Origin: Cliona cf. orientalis
Taxonomy: Eukaryota > Porifera > Demospongiae > Clionaida > Clionaidae
DNA length: 64,000 nucleotides
Direction of reading: 5' to 3'
NCBI GenBank assembly: GCA_963930775.1
Contig: OZ005703.1
Location: 3,162,001 to 3,226,000, forward strand
Shown: one piece after another, positions 10,675 through 21,614 of the stretch
How the letters are laid out: the number at the start of each line of letters is the position of its first letter
Position numbering within the stretch: position 1 is the stretch's first letter
Notes under the pieces: generated by a model
Databases searched by the model: none
What the model saw: only the letters and a program-made list of their open reading frames with translations
What the model was told of the DNA's origin: nothing
Program-made: the position numbers and the translations under genes

Positions 10675-12276
10675 ATGGCTATGTCAGTTGAACTTGATAC
10701 AAGTTTTGAACCTCAGAATGGCAAGCACTGCTGTAAACTAGCCTACAGAGTGAGATGGCTCAAGAACAGAGGGGCTATTTTGATCATAATCTGGAGCTTG
10801 CTGGTAATGAGTGTTTATCATCTCTTCACGGAAGGCTACAGGCAACAACTGCTGCAAAATCCTTTTAATGTCAATTGGACAGGACTGGTGATGTGGTGTA
10901 TGGCATTGCTGTTTCCCGTTGGAGGTTGGTTGGCAGATACACGTATTGGAAGGTACAAGGTGATTCATTATAGCATGTGGATAATGTGGACTGGTATGGT
11001 ACTTGCTACATTAGCAGAACTATTGCTGGCTAGCATGGGAAACAATTGTCCAAACAGTATCAAGATCGCCATATATTTAAGCCTATGTATTCTCACAGCC
11101 ATAGGATTGGGTGGGTTTCTATCCAATATAATTCACTTGGGCATAGATCAACTCATTGATGCTTCAGCAAGTGAGATCACTTCGTTTATTTCGTGGTACA
11201 CTCTAACACTCTATGCCAGTGGGACTTTTCTTCATTTAATTATAGATTGTGTCATAGATGCAAATAACTTTTATATCAAAATATTTTTTGTGGCAGTGTG
11301 CCTCACAGTAGCCCTGTCTCTTGATTTACTATTTCACCATATACTTGTAAATGAGCCAGTGGTACAAAGAAAGTCACTGAGAGTGATACTGGGAGTTATC
11401 AAGTACTCTATCAGAAATAGACATTTAAGATACAGTCTCTCAGCTACAGCTAACAATATTATTCCATCAAGATTTGAAGTGGCAAAGCACATGCATGGTG
11501 GACCATTCACATCTCAGCAAGTGGACAATGTACGCAAATTTTTATGGATGTTGGCATTAACTGGTGCATTCTCTTTAGGCCTTGGCTCATTGGAAACATT
11601 ACGCTTTGTACAAGAAAAGATCGAGCATCATTGGACAAGCAGGCTAAAAGAAGCTGACATAGGACAATGCTACAAGAGTCTGACACTGCGCTACGAAGAC
11701 CACTTCATCGTTTTAACATTTGTAGCTGTATACGAGTTCATCTTACACCCACTCTTCTATAGGTGTTTGCCAAAACTACGCATCACAACAAGGTGTTTAT
11801 TAGCAATAGTTATGTTGTTTCTTTGGATTTTGTCCCTATTGGCTTTAGATGTAGCTGTCTATAGCTATGACCAACAGAACAATACTTTACACCATTGTAT
11901 CTTCCTGGATGAAAATAATATTAGGATAACTATCAGTTACAAATGGCTCTTTATTCCATCATTCCTTGATGCCCTATCCCACTTTCTCCTGGTGTCTTCA
12001 GCTCTGGAATACATTTGGGCTCAGACTCCCTCAACTATGAAAGGATTAATGCTTGGATTTGCATATACGCTCCTTGGCTTGAGTGCACTAGTTCATGCTG
12101 CACTAGTTTTTCCATTTTTCAACAAAAAAATGGCTGAAAGAGTACAGTGGCAGCGTACCCCATTACGATGTGAAGTCTGGTACTTAATTATTGAGGGAGT
12201 TATCATATTGGTAGTGCTAGTTGTGACTACTACTCTCATTAAGACTCACAATAAACAAAAACAAAGGACTGTATAG
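10675..12276 (+). CDS. Divergent POT/SLC15-like transporter 3
   Basis: 533 residues, single exon, start in ACCCATGGCT context. N-terminus MAMSVELDTSFEPQNG nearly equals transporter 2. Motifs: PVGGWLADTRIGRYKVI after TM2, GLGGFLSNIIHLGIDQL, HGGPFTSQQVDNVRKF in the central loop, and LEYIWAQTPSTMKG before TM11, then a basic tail KTHNKQKQRTV. As in the other paralogues, no ExxERFxYY motif is seen in TM1. DNA around 11996-12066 is identical or nearly so to 7766-7836 in transporter 2, pointing to recent duplication or conversion. Likely a plasma or internal membrane solute carrier; substrate not predictable from sequence. Confidence 0.85.
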   Translation: MAMSVELDTSFEPQNGKHCCKLAYRVRWLKNRGAILIIIWSLLVMSVYHLFTEGYRQQLLQNPFNVNWTGLVMWCMALLFPVGGWLADTRIGRYKVIHYSMWIMWTGMVLATLAELLLASMGNNCPNSIKIAIYLSLCILTAIGLGGFLSNIIHLGIDQLIDASASEITSFISWYTLTLYASGTFLHLIIDCVIDANNFYIKIFFVAVCLTVALSLDLLFHHILVNEPVVQRKSLRVILGVIKYSIRNRHLRYSLSATANNIIPSRFEVAKHMHGGPFTSQQVDNVRKFLWMLALTGAFSLGLGSLETLRFVQEKIEHHWTSRLKEADIGQCYKSLTLRYEDHFIVLTFVAVYEFILHPLFYRCLPKLRITTRCLLAIVMLFLWILSLLALDVAVYSYDQQNNTLHHCIFLDENNIRITISYKWLFIPSFLDALSHFLLVSSALEYIWAQTPSTMKGLMLGFAYTLLGLSALVHAALVFPFFNKKMAERVQWQRTPLRCEVWYLIIEGVIILVVLVVTTTLIKTHNKQKQRTV

Positions 12277-13274
12277 CATCATGATAGCATAATTATATAG
12301 ATCATCAAGAGAGTATGTTATAGCATATATTATTTTATAATCATCATGCAAATTAAGATCACTGACTCAGAGGTGTTTACTTTCTATTGGTTTTAAACAT
12401 ACATGGCCTTGTACTGGATACACTAACATTCAGAAGTTTGCAAACTTACCACAAGAATGTTTCTAAGAAAACTTAATTGGGAGCAATTTAATACTATAAA
12501 CAGAAAGGAGTTTCATTTGCAAACAAGCTCTGTTAAGAGCTACAGGGGCTACACTGAAAGATACATGTTCCTACATCTGTCACTGTCTAAGCAATAACTG
12601 AGACTTGCAGTAATACCCATTACTTTTCTACACACAGCAATAATAGTACAATGTCATAATGAAAGTAAACTGAGTTTGCTACCATGCAGCAACAGTAAAC
12701 GAATGCACGGCTACTGTTACCAAGCTATTTCTTGCATGGCCTGTGTTTAATCCTAGTTCTAACAAATAACATAATGATTCAGACTCATGCAGATACATTG
12801 CACATGTAGAATAATAAATTCCAGATGGAGGGATAAACAACTTAATTGCAAGACTGACTGATGACTATCAATACAAAAACAGGTGATAATCAAATCTTGA
12901 CATAGAACACAGTGTCTTCAAGCACATCTCAATCATTAGCTATGTTCTTGAGGAATAATACTTCCTAATTCTACTGTCTGTGGCATCATACCTTAGAAAC
13001 CCGGGCCCCTCCCCCTCCCCTGTGTACCAATTCCTATGTCAATGTACAAGGTACATAATATGAACTTCTGCATGATTAATACTTGCATTAAATTTTTACC
13101 AAGTTGACATTGCTTGCATGCTAATAATTAATATTTCACATGTACCATAAAATGTGATGGTAGGAATGTCTAGGAGGATCAGTGGCAGGATTTGCAGCAT
13201 GCTGGAACTTCTGTATAATATATGTGAAAAGGCCAGTGAGATTCACCCTTTCAGCAACACTAATAGGGTAATTA

Positions 13275-13375
13275 ACCCTTGTTATAAAGAGGGGTTACTG
13301 CAATCGTTTGGCGATTTTTTGTCTGTCCGTCCGTCTGTTCGTCCGTCGCAACCCTCCTATGCTAAATGTAGGCAT
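13275..13375 (-). repeat. AACCCTC-family terminal fragment
   Basis: GAGGGGTTACTGCAATCG..GTCTGTCCGTCCG..AACCCTCC matches one end of the element at 1581-2070 in reverse orientation. Confidence 0.6.
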
Positions 13376-14449
13376 ATCAATATTTTAGATTATCCCTTAC
13401 ACTTTCTTTAATTTGCCACACATAATAATAAAGGAGGCTTCAAGATACAATTTAGTCTTTGTTCCAATTGAGTGGTTGTGGAGATATGGCTGTTTTAATA
13501 TTTCTAAATACCACAATTTTTCTGCCAGGCACGTGCCAACAGGGGAATGGCACGTAACATGTTGATTGCTTCAGAGGCCTATAACTCAAAAACTATACTA
13601 CTGATTCACTCCAAAATTGAAATATAGCATGTAAGTACCTCTCTGCTTATTCTACTAATGAATTTAACATGCATTAAAAATTTGGCTTGCATACCTGTTT
13701 GGCTGCTATTGTAGCCAACACTTGACTGCCTCAGAATTCCAGAAGCATGACTTCATGCATGAGTTTTTAGTTTAGATGTCTGCTCAAATACATGCATAAG
13801 CTCTTATAGTAGTACACACAAGTGTACATGCACATATTAATGTTGTTTTCTGAAGTGGAATCTATTCTTAAAGTGCAAGACAAGCCCTGAGTTCTTTAGA
13901 AGCAACAAAGAGTCTAAAGTACGTGCACCTTCTATGTAGCAGATTTTTTGATAGAAATAGTCTAGCTAGGGGTAGTTTGAGCCAAAAATTTCATTTATCA
14001 TACTTTCAACGCATTTTCTCATAATATGCTATTTTACACAAAGTAAAATGCTTATTGAGCTCTTTTCGACTGAACACTTCACATATGGTTGAAACTACTC
14101 AAAAAATTTGAAATTAGCACCTTGAGTTACCCTTAGAATGCCCTGGAGAAATGAGAAACGTGGAGCAAGTTGAAGTTAATTATCCATTAGCAATATCTGT
14201 GTGCCAAAGTAGTTGAGTATGTAGTATTTATGGAGTTTCTCTGAAGCTCTGCAATGCCAGAAGTGGTTACAACCCAACGCTCTGGATACTGCAGTGTAGT
14301 ACTACCTTTGCTGAATCCTGTGGTGTGCATTTTGGTGTTCGTAGCACATTGTAGTGAGTAGTTATGATCCCTGAAACTTCATAATATTATTTAAATGTGC
14401 ACAGGTTTTTTATAGGTAATTTTTTGGGATTCTGACATGCCTACTGCCG

Positions 14450-14830
14450 GTAAATGGTAAGGGTCGTCTGAGAGCGAAAGTACGCATTCAGAATAGTAAG
14501 TCCTGCCCAGTGGTGTAGAAGTGCGCAGCTGTTGCCTGTCTGTGTTTACATGGCTCTTACCTCAGCTACATGACTGATTACCATTCTGTGCCCGCTCTCA
14601 AGTGCATAATTCAGTTTAGGTAGTTCTTGTAATAGTGACATAGCCAGGTGCCTTCCCCCTACTCCTAGATCATGCACTGACTCTGAACTGAGAGGCTTAA
14701 ACACCATAAACATTTTCAGGTGCAGGGTATGTGGTTCAATATTCCTGATGATATCATATTGAACTAGAGCTCTGTAGAGCACATACCCCGCACGCACATT
14801 GTGCAATCTATAGATTTATTTTCGGTGCAC
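14450..14830 (-). mobile_element. AACCCTC-family element, partial, reverse orientation
   Basis: Reverse-orientation blocks shared with 24266-24820 include AAATGGTAAGGGTCGTC, the CAGTGG..GCAGCTGTTGCC segment, GACATAGCCAGGTGCCTTCC and TTCAGGTGCAGGGTATG. The terminal repeats are degraded. Confidence 0.55.
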
Positions 14831-15059
14831 TGATGGCTATACTTTTGTGAACTTGAGAGAAATAATGCAAATGCTGCTTAATTGTTCTGGTGACACTTGA
14901 AACAGCGTTCTCTGCACCCAGACTAGGAAGATATGAACTTGTACCTATATTTTGTTGAGATTCCATGGGGCTTCAGATTTCAGTCACTTAGAACATCGAC
15001 GACCTTTACCAGTCATACGCTTGTTAGTTGTGCGCATGAACAGAAAGCATAATGGCATG

Positions 15060-15390
15060 TATTATGCATTGATATGATGGGCACTGTCGATAGGCGTGGC
15101 TACGCAAACATGCACTATTTGTGACGCTCGTGGACCGTATCCCTCGATTTGACGCACACTGAAGCCATTTTTTCGCCGAATTTGATTGATTCCTTGTGTT
15201 TACGAGTCGCTTAGACGCCTACATCTCGAGATATGGCGATTTTTGTGCTAACAACGACAACGACGACGACGACACAATCGATGACTCATGCGCAAGGGGT
15301 AACAAGCAGCCACGCTATGTATACATGCGCATGAGTCGTGCATGCATGTAGCGGTGAGGGTTCTGCACTCAAGTGCATTCGTGCTCATTC
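15060..15390 (-). repeat. Composite repeat: second family plus AACCCTC-family end
   Basis: 15068-15305 matches 62653-62880 in the opposite orientation (CTGTCGATAGGCGTGG, ATCTCGAGATATGGCGA, CTCATGCGCAAGGGGTAAC). It is followed at about 15335-15385 by the reverse complement of the AACCCTCACCGCTAC end of the other family. An (ACG)n-like run sits at about 15252-15275. Confidence 0.55.
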
Positions 15391-15596
15391 TATGTGCAGG
15401 ACTCTGTGTTTAACAGAGCCACACAGTCTGGAGGGAAATAGTCTCAACCTTGTACTGTTACATTACTATGTCTCCTTGTACTATTATTACTACGCTTCAG
15501 AGATTGTTGAATTGTTCCACTCAAAGCTTGAATTATTAGATGAATTCGAAGAGAAAACAATCCCGAAAGCTAGGCAGGGGCGTGGAGGGCTGAGTG

Positions 15597-15604
15597 TATA
15601 AAAG
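15597..15604 (+). promoter_or_regulatory. Candidate TATA box
   Basis: TATAAAAG, 138 bp upstream of the ATG at 15742. It is in the right place for the core promoter of the secreted NIDO/ITIH-like gene if the 5' UTR is about 110 nt. Confidence 0.5.
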
Positions 15605-15741
15605 GGACTCAAAGAGCAGGGATAAGTATGGTCTTTGGCTGGCTTAAGGCCTCAGCAATTGGATCTAGAAGATCTCTGTGAATCCCCATTCCTGCTTCTC
15701 CCCTGATTCATCCTCCCAGCTGACTTAGCGATCGAGCTTCA

Positions 15742-17598
15742 ATGATGCATTCTCGGAACCTGATATTTGGCATTGTCGCACTCTGTTTATGTTTGATGTC
15801 ACTGCCTTGCATGGTCTATACCATTCCTCTGCATCGGTTCTATCGCTATGGTAGAAGGGCTGGAGATGCTGTGCTACCAAGGAATGATGATGGTGTTTCC
15901 CCACCTATTCCACTTGGCTCATCTGGTTTCAGATACTATCGTAACCTTCACTCCTCAATCTTTGTAAGCTTGGTGTCGACATGCAATAGATTGAGGGGGA
16001 AAGCTTGAAATATTGCTTGTGGTTACCGATTGATACTGTTATTGTATTTACTGATTGATACTGTTATTGTATATGCAGGTCAATAACAATGGGCCACTAT
16101 CCTTTGATGGAGGCATGCCTGGTTATATATACACCCGAGCCATTTCCAGTGACTGGAAGCCCACCATTTCTTGCTGCCTACTGGGCTGATATTGATACCA
16201 GACCATTTAATGGAGGCACTGTCTACTACAGAGCAAGTACAGAACCAGCTCTACTGCAGCGGGCCAGCAATCACATTTCACGGTTGTTCACCCTTGGAAG
16301 ACGAAGGTTTCGAGCAACCTGGCTCTTCATAGCAACCTGGGAAAGAGTAGGCTACTATCAACGAAATACCGACAGGGTATGCTCCTAATAATAATAGAAT
16401 TGGCAGAAAGAGTCGACTATGATGTGCACCGACTTTCTGCAGACCAACACATTTCAGGTTGTGCTAATTACGGATGGGGACTGCTCATATGTCACCTACC
16501 TCTATGCTGATGGACTGATTCAGTGGACCACTGGAGATGCTTCGGGAGGTTCTGGTGGACTTGGTGGTACACCTGCTCAAGCTAGCTTTGACGCTGGTGA
16601 TCGAACCAGGTCCTTTTCCATCGATGACTCTCTAACGGCTGATATTATCCACATCGACAGGACTACAAATGTGGGTGTGCCCGGGCAGTGGACATATCGA
16701 GTTGACTGGATCATTGCTCAGCCAGGTAGGTCGTAACTGGCAATAAAAGTGGAATGTGGAACCTTACATTGTGCTATACTCTGACCACAGGAGAGAGTGA
16801 GTTTACGTATGCGTGTGGATCTGACCCACACTTTGCCATCCAGCTGTCTGAAGGAGAGCTGCTCTGCTACACTTTTCAGGGTCGCCACAACACCACCTTC
16901 AACCTACTGGGCAATGAAGACTTTCAGATGAATGCTCTCTTTGTTCCCGATGCCACCAATTACGACAATACCTGGCTGGGCTCCATCGGAGTTGCTGTTC
17001 TCCGTGATGGCAAGAAGACAACCACACTTCAGTTCACAGCTGCTGATCAACTGGTTAGGATTGGAGGGTGAGTCCAGTTCGATGCAAGGACCATCAAGAA
17101 GCTGTCCTTCAACAAGGGAGTGCTATCCACTCTCAAAGTTCCAGCCAATCACTCCCAAAGATATCCCCGTGTTGAGGTAGAGTTCATTGATTCCAAGCTC
17201 TCCTTCACTGTTGGATTCACCAAGAATGGCCACCTTGATCTCTACTGGCACAGCACTGGAATGCCATCCAAAAGATCAACTGGAGTTGTTGGTAGGTTCA
17301 GTAATGATGCACGTGTGCAAGCTAGCTGTAGCCAATTGATATGATCCCTTCTTCTCTTGCAGGTCAGTTCTTCCGTGATGGAGTGAAGATTGATGTGGAT
17401 GCCCAGCTTCTTCATATGCCTGGTCATCCACCAGTCCCAGTGGAGAAGCATGACCTGTGGAAATTTGCGGTGTCTAAAAATATGGTCGGTGATTGCCAGT
17501 GCTGGACGTCGGCTTATCCCAGCAGCCAAGGAGCAGGTGTCGTGGCAGGAACCTACAAGGATTACGTTGTGGATGATCTTCTGGCATCAGGACCATGA
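15742..17598 (+). CDS. Secreted NIDO + inter-alpha-trypsin inhibitor heavy chain C-terminal-like protein (disrupted)
   Basis: Exons read: 15742-15963, 16079-16376, 16443-16725, 16791-17291, 17363-17598. The start encodes a signal peptide (LIFGIVALCLCLMSLPCMVY). Exons 1-3 make a NIDO domain: FVNNNGPLSFDG, FLAAYWADIDTRPF, then NTFQVVLITDGDCSY. Exons 4-5 resemble the C-terminal domain of ITI heavy chains: DPHFAIQL near its start and GVVGQFF, CWTSAYPSSQGAGVV and GTYKDYVVDDLL near its end. Two lesions: the frame shifts by one base around 16122-16135 inside NIDO, and TGA at 17069-17071 is in frame inside the ITIH-like part. A 93-nt in-frame intron (17068-17160) could bypass the stop but would remove conserved-looking sequence. 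Either sequence errors or a young pseudogene. Confidence 0.7.
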
Positions 17599-17830
17599 CT
17601 GATGCCACTAGGCCAAATCATAGCCCATTAGCCGGACCATCCTTCCTGATTTTAACTTGGATCTGAACTTTCAAATTGTGATTTTTGAATTTTATCCGAT
17701 CAAATTGAAACATACATTGTGCAAAAAGTGAAGCCAAAATATTCGTGTGTATCACCGCTTCACCTTATCTAGCTACATGTAGCTATATATTGGGTATCAG
17801 TTGCAAGTGCGCACAACTGACTGTGACCTA

Positions 17831-17868
17831 GCGGAGCCAGACCCTTATACGTAAGGGTCTGGCTCCGC
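17831..17868. repeat. Perfect palindrome, 17-bp arms
   Basis: GCGGAGCCAGACCCTTA and its exact inverse are separated by 4 bp. The GGGTCTGG core also occurs in the element ends at 19137-19452 and near 62900, so it may be a minimal or terminal relic of that family. Confidence 0.85.
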
Positions 17869-17950
17869 GAGACTAGATCTAGCCTCAGGTTAGCTACCAA
17901 CTTCGAATTCGTTTCTGGGGCAAAGGAAGCCAACATCTTTCCTATATGCG

Positions 17951-18020
17951 TTTGACGACCCTTTCCAGTGTTCCAGAGTCCAGGACTCTGGACTCTGGAA
18001 CACTGGAAAGGATCGTCAAA
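17951..18020. repeat. Near-perfect long palindrome, about 33-bp arms
   Basis: TTTGACGACCCTTTCCAGTG... is followed directly by its inverse complement ...CACTGGAAAGGATCGTCAAA with one mismatch and a loop of a few bases. It ends 64 bp before the ATG of the ankyrin gene, within its likely promoter or 5' UTR. Confidence 0.85.
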
Positions 18021-18084
18021 CACATTTTGCGAATTGCTAGCATATCCGAAGCCACGCCCACGGGGGGTCTTCCTTTGTCAAAAC

Positions 18085-18915
18085 ATGTCGGACGAGGTGA
18101 AGGCTTTTCGAGATGCCTGCGCTGACGGCAACACCGAGAAAGCGTGTAAGTCGCTGAAAGAAGGAAAGATCGATCCTTTGTCTGGTTGGGGTCACCGGAA
18201 TATGACACCATTACACTGGGCGTGTAGACACGGATCCCTTGATCTCGTCAAGCTGTTAATAGAGACGTATGGCATAAGCCCAGAGATTAACTTAACAAGT
18301 CAGCACGAAGAGACTCCGCTTCATTTAGCGGCAGTCGAAGGACACTTAGATGTAGTGAAGTATCTGATTGAAGAGGCGGGTTGCGAGCCAGACCCACACA
18401 GCCACGGATACCAGAGGCCACCAATCACCTACACCTGTGGGTTTGCCGACTTTCCACCACACTACTCAGAAGAATCAAAAGCTTTGAATGTTGTAAAGTA
18501 CCTCTACACATCATGCCAGTGCAACCCAGATTGGAGAGATGCTTTTGGAATGACGGCACTTCACAATGCGTGTATCAACAGAAGGCTATCTATGGCGAGG
18601 TATTTGGCCTCTGAGTGCGAGTGTAATGCGAGACTGGTAGACAGCAGAGGAAACACCCCTCTTCATCTCACATGTATGCGATTTCCTTATAAGGATTTAG
18701 AGCACCCCGCTACAGTGGCTGTGGAGATAATACGGCTTCTTGTCTTGCACCTTGATTGTGATCCCAATGCCACTAACTATCTCGGAGAGAGTCCATTGGA
18801 TATCGCGGAAGAGCCTGAGATTGTTGCCGAGCTGGTTAGTTATGGAGCTCAAGGAAGAAAGGCCGGGATGTACAAGAGTCCAAATTCATTCATGAGACAC
18901 TCCAGTTCTCGTTAA
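18085..18915 (+). CDS. Ankyrin-repeat protein, single exon
   Basis: 276 residues starting MSDEVKAFRDACADGNTEKA. The frame is open further upstream to 17968, but that part runs through the palindrome, so I chose the ATG at 18085. Ankyrin repeats are clear: MTPLHWACRHGSLDLVKLLI, TPLHLAAVEGHLDVVKYLI, a divergent repeat ending LNVVKYLYTSCQ, MTALHNACINRRLSMARYLA, and TPLHLTCM with a longer spacer. There is no other domain, signal peptide or membrane segment, so it is probably a cytosolic protein-binding scaffold. The partner cannot be inferred. It lacks introns, unlike the neighbouring NIDO gene, and looks intact. Confidence 0.85.
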   Translation: MSDEVKAFRDACADGNTEKACKSLKEGKIDPLSGWGHRNMTPLHWACRHGSLDLVKLLIETYGISPEINLTSQHEETPLHLAAVEGHLDVVKYLIEEAGCEPDPHSHGYQRPPITYTCGFADFPPHYSEESKALNVVKYLYTSCQCNPDWRDAFGMTALHNACINRRLSMARYLASECECNARLVDSRGNTPLHLTCMRFPYKDLEHPATVAVEIIRLLVLHLDCDPNATNYLGESPLDIAEEPEIVAELVSYGAQGRKAGMYKSPNSFMRHSSSR

Positions 18916-19136
18916 AAACAACTACATGTTTTGCTTTTTTTTTATCCCTACTTGTTACAGTGGATCATGTAGCTAACTGTGTTATAAACCCGGCATCCAT
19001 GCATGGCATGGTTAGTTACTATCAGGACTCCAGAGTGTCAAATGTTGTTAGTTGTTGTATATTGAATCTGTTATGTTGTGAGATGGTGGTGCCACAGCAC
19101 ATAGTACCAGACCAACACTGTATATATTATGTCCTA

Positions 19137-19452
19137 GTCTCATTCCCAGACCCCACCCCCAAAAAGAGGAAAGGGTCTGGTACACATCGAGCGCTTTTTG
19201 GGTCGCACAAGATGTATGATCGTACATGTGATAGTTATGATAATACATCGCTTCAATTGGCCTTTAGCATCAACGGCTCTCACGTCCGGCAATGGTTGAC
19301 TATAGCTCAGTGTTACATGATAATCACATGCAAGCCACATGGCATAAATCTGATTGGTGCGTCGATAATCAGAGACAAGCTCCAGAAAGTGCTCAATGTG
19401 TACCAGACCCTTTACTCCTTTTGCCATTTGGGGGTGGGGTCTGGGGACGAGA
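19137..19452. mobile_element. MITE with about 50-bp inverted ends (CCCAGACCCC family)
   Basis: The left end GTCTCATTCCCAGACCCC..AAAGGGTCTGGTACAC is mirrored by the right end GTGTACCAGACCCTTTA..GGGGTCTGGGGACGAGA. The interior is short and non-coding. A single end of the same family is at 62897-62945. Confidence 0.75.
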
Positions 19453-20097
19453 TAAAATTATGTCCTTATCAGTGTCCATTTTAGCTGTATTATACAGGGT
19501 AGCTACTCCTTCTGGGTGCATGTGGCAGTTCTGACCACCAGCAACCACATGGGTTCACTTCTCATTGATGCACTTTCCAAAATGGAGTGATTAGTATCAC
19601 TGTCCACAGCTGCCATGCATGGTGTAGTTTCAATGGTCGTTTTCTTTAGCCTACAGGACCCATTGATTGTTGTTTATTGGACTGACTTCTCCAAAAATTA
19701 GGATCTGATCTCAGTAGGTAAAGCAAAGCATGAATATCAATAATAATATACAAAAGGGGGAAGGGCGTTTACATGTCCTAAGCCAAAGCTGCAACACCGG
19801 CCATGTGCCTGTTACAGTAATTTCATAGATCAACAATCACCTAACCCTAACAAAAGTAGGAAATTGAAAAACAAACAAGATTAATCTTGTTAGGTACTAT
19901 CAAACTAAAAGGCAGTTGTTTTTTGAGCATTGTAGATTATATGCTAGGATGAGGAGTGCAGCAGTGCATTTTTCTACATGTACTGAGGTATTATTCTTTA
20001 GAAAGAAAGGACGGTTCAATGTGGTTTTTGGTTGACAAGAGTCTTGATCAGTGAAGGTGACTCAAGGTCCTTATCAGATCAGTGAATAAGGAAAGTG

Positions 20098-20185
20098 AGG
20101 GTAAACCATGCACTGGGGGCATTTTTATACAAACACTGATCAGCAATGCCTAAGAAAACACAATACACTATAATAATATTATGAG
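20098..20185 (+). repeat. Direct repeat, copy 1 (about 80 bp)
   Basis: Begins GAGGGTAAACCATGCACTGG and runs to AACACAATACACTATA. Near-identical to 21127-21205, about 1 kb downstream. Confidence 0.75.
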
Positions 20186-21126
20186 CTCATGCTATGCAAG
20201 GTCCTTATTAGATCAGTGAAGATGGTCCAAGAGTCTATCAGTTTCATTAGCTGTCACAAGTTTGTGTGTGGTTGATGATTCCATTGATGAAGGTGTGCAT
20301 GCCCAGTTTCTCATGTGAGTAAAAAATTTAATGGTACAGGGTTGTTAATCATCATTCCACTATTATGCCGTTCCGATTCCTACGGTAATTTGCTTGCATT
20401 ACTTATACCTCACTTATCTATAGAGTCTTAAGGGAAATACTGTAGTTTAGTTCACTGCATCTCCCCCCCCCCCTTCCCTCTCTCCCTCCCTCCCTCCCTT
20501 CCTCTCCCTCTCTGAGCTGTGGCATCATAATATTATTGTAAGTCAGCCATGATGTACTCCATCAATTCAGAGATCAGAGCACTAGAAGTCAGTGGCATCA
20601 TGGCACAAGTCGGTTTCTGATTTAATATAGATCTATAAACTTCACCTCCACTGATTATGTGCACAATAGGGCTAACTAGTATTGTTGGTTGATTGGGAAA
20701 GGTCAGTATGTCACATGGGACTTTGTAATAATAAACACTATAGACTAAGTGTGGTTCCCAAGTTGCAACTCCTCCTCAACTGTATCTATAAATTAAATAA
20801 TACTCTAGCATCAATATCGATAGTGGGTTGGATCTGGAGAACTACAATAATTACATGACATGGTGTTACTGCAACTGCAGTTCATGATGAGTATAATGTA
20901 AAAATTAATGACACAGTGAGCTAAACATAGTGCAGTTTGTTGACAGTAGCTTTAATGGATTGTTCATACAATGAAAAATATTCCAATGCACACCTTTCAT
21001 ACTGACATTTTCAGTGCTATGGTTCTCTACAAAGCATTCCCGAGGGGCAAAGCACTGGCCTGGGGGTCTGTGGTATCATAGTGCAAATCAGCTGTACTAT
21101 CGTGTTTCTCTGTAAAGTATACTCCT

Positions 21127-21205
21127 GAGGGTAAACCATGCACTGGGGGAATTTTTATACAAACATTGATCAGCAATGCCTAAGAAAACACAATACACTA
21201 TATGA
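21127..21205 (+). repeat. Direct repeat, copy 2
   Basis: Second copy of the block at 20098-20185, with a few substitutions. Both lie upstream of transporter 4. Confidence 0.75.
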
Positions 21206-21614
21206 GCACATAATAATATGCATGCACTGATGCATGACTATATGATACAATATTATATTTTCATCTGGCCTAGCTGTTTTTCCACAGCTAATTTCTCGTT
21301 ATAACTAAACCCATCATTCAGCATCCCTTCCCAAAGAACATAGAGCCAGATAATTGTCAATGAAACAGCTATGGATAGTAAAATAATTATTGATCTTAAA
21401 GGTGGGATAACAGGGTTTGCTACTGGAATATGACAACCTAAATGTGAAAGTTTACAAATACACCCACTTTCCGAAATGTATACAACATACTATTATATCC
21501 TGAAAAGTATACTTTCAATAAAAACACCATACTTTGTACAACTTTCCATATAAACATAAGCGTCATACTACGTGTACAAATATCATAAAGTTACAACCAA
21601 GAAATTCTGAATCA

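Larger units (their letters stand above)
12277..15596. other. Intergenic with several repeat fragments
   Basis: No convincing gene. Short open frames here lack family motifs. Repeat fragments are at 13275-13375, 14450-14830 and 15060-15390. Confidence 0.6.
18916..21614. other. Intergenic with one MITE and a dispersed direct repeat
   Basis: No gene is supported. It contains the element 19137-19452, a C/T-rich tract near 20461-20515, and a direct repeat (20098-20185 and 21127-21205). Confidence 0.6.

Noticed and set aside
15338..15601. 87-residue open frame upstream of the NIDO gene
   Set aside because: It starts inside a dispersed repeat and ends at the TATA box; no motif.
17069..17071. TGA read as selenocysteine in the NIDO/ITIH-like gene
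   Set aside because: No ITIH relative is known to use selenocysteine, and no hairpin resembling a SECIS element was recognised downstream.
17968..18084. Upstream in-frame extension of the ankyrin protein
   Set aside because: It is translated from the long palindrome, and MSDEVKAF at 18085 is a natural start.
21534..21614. 27-residue N-terminal extension of transporter 4
   Set aside because: It matches no paralogue; the ATG at 21615 aligns with the others.
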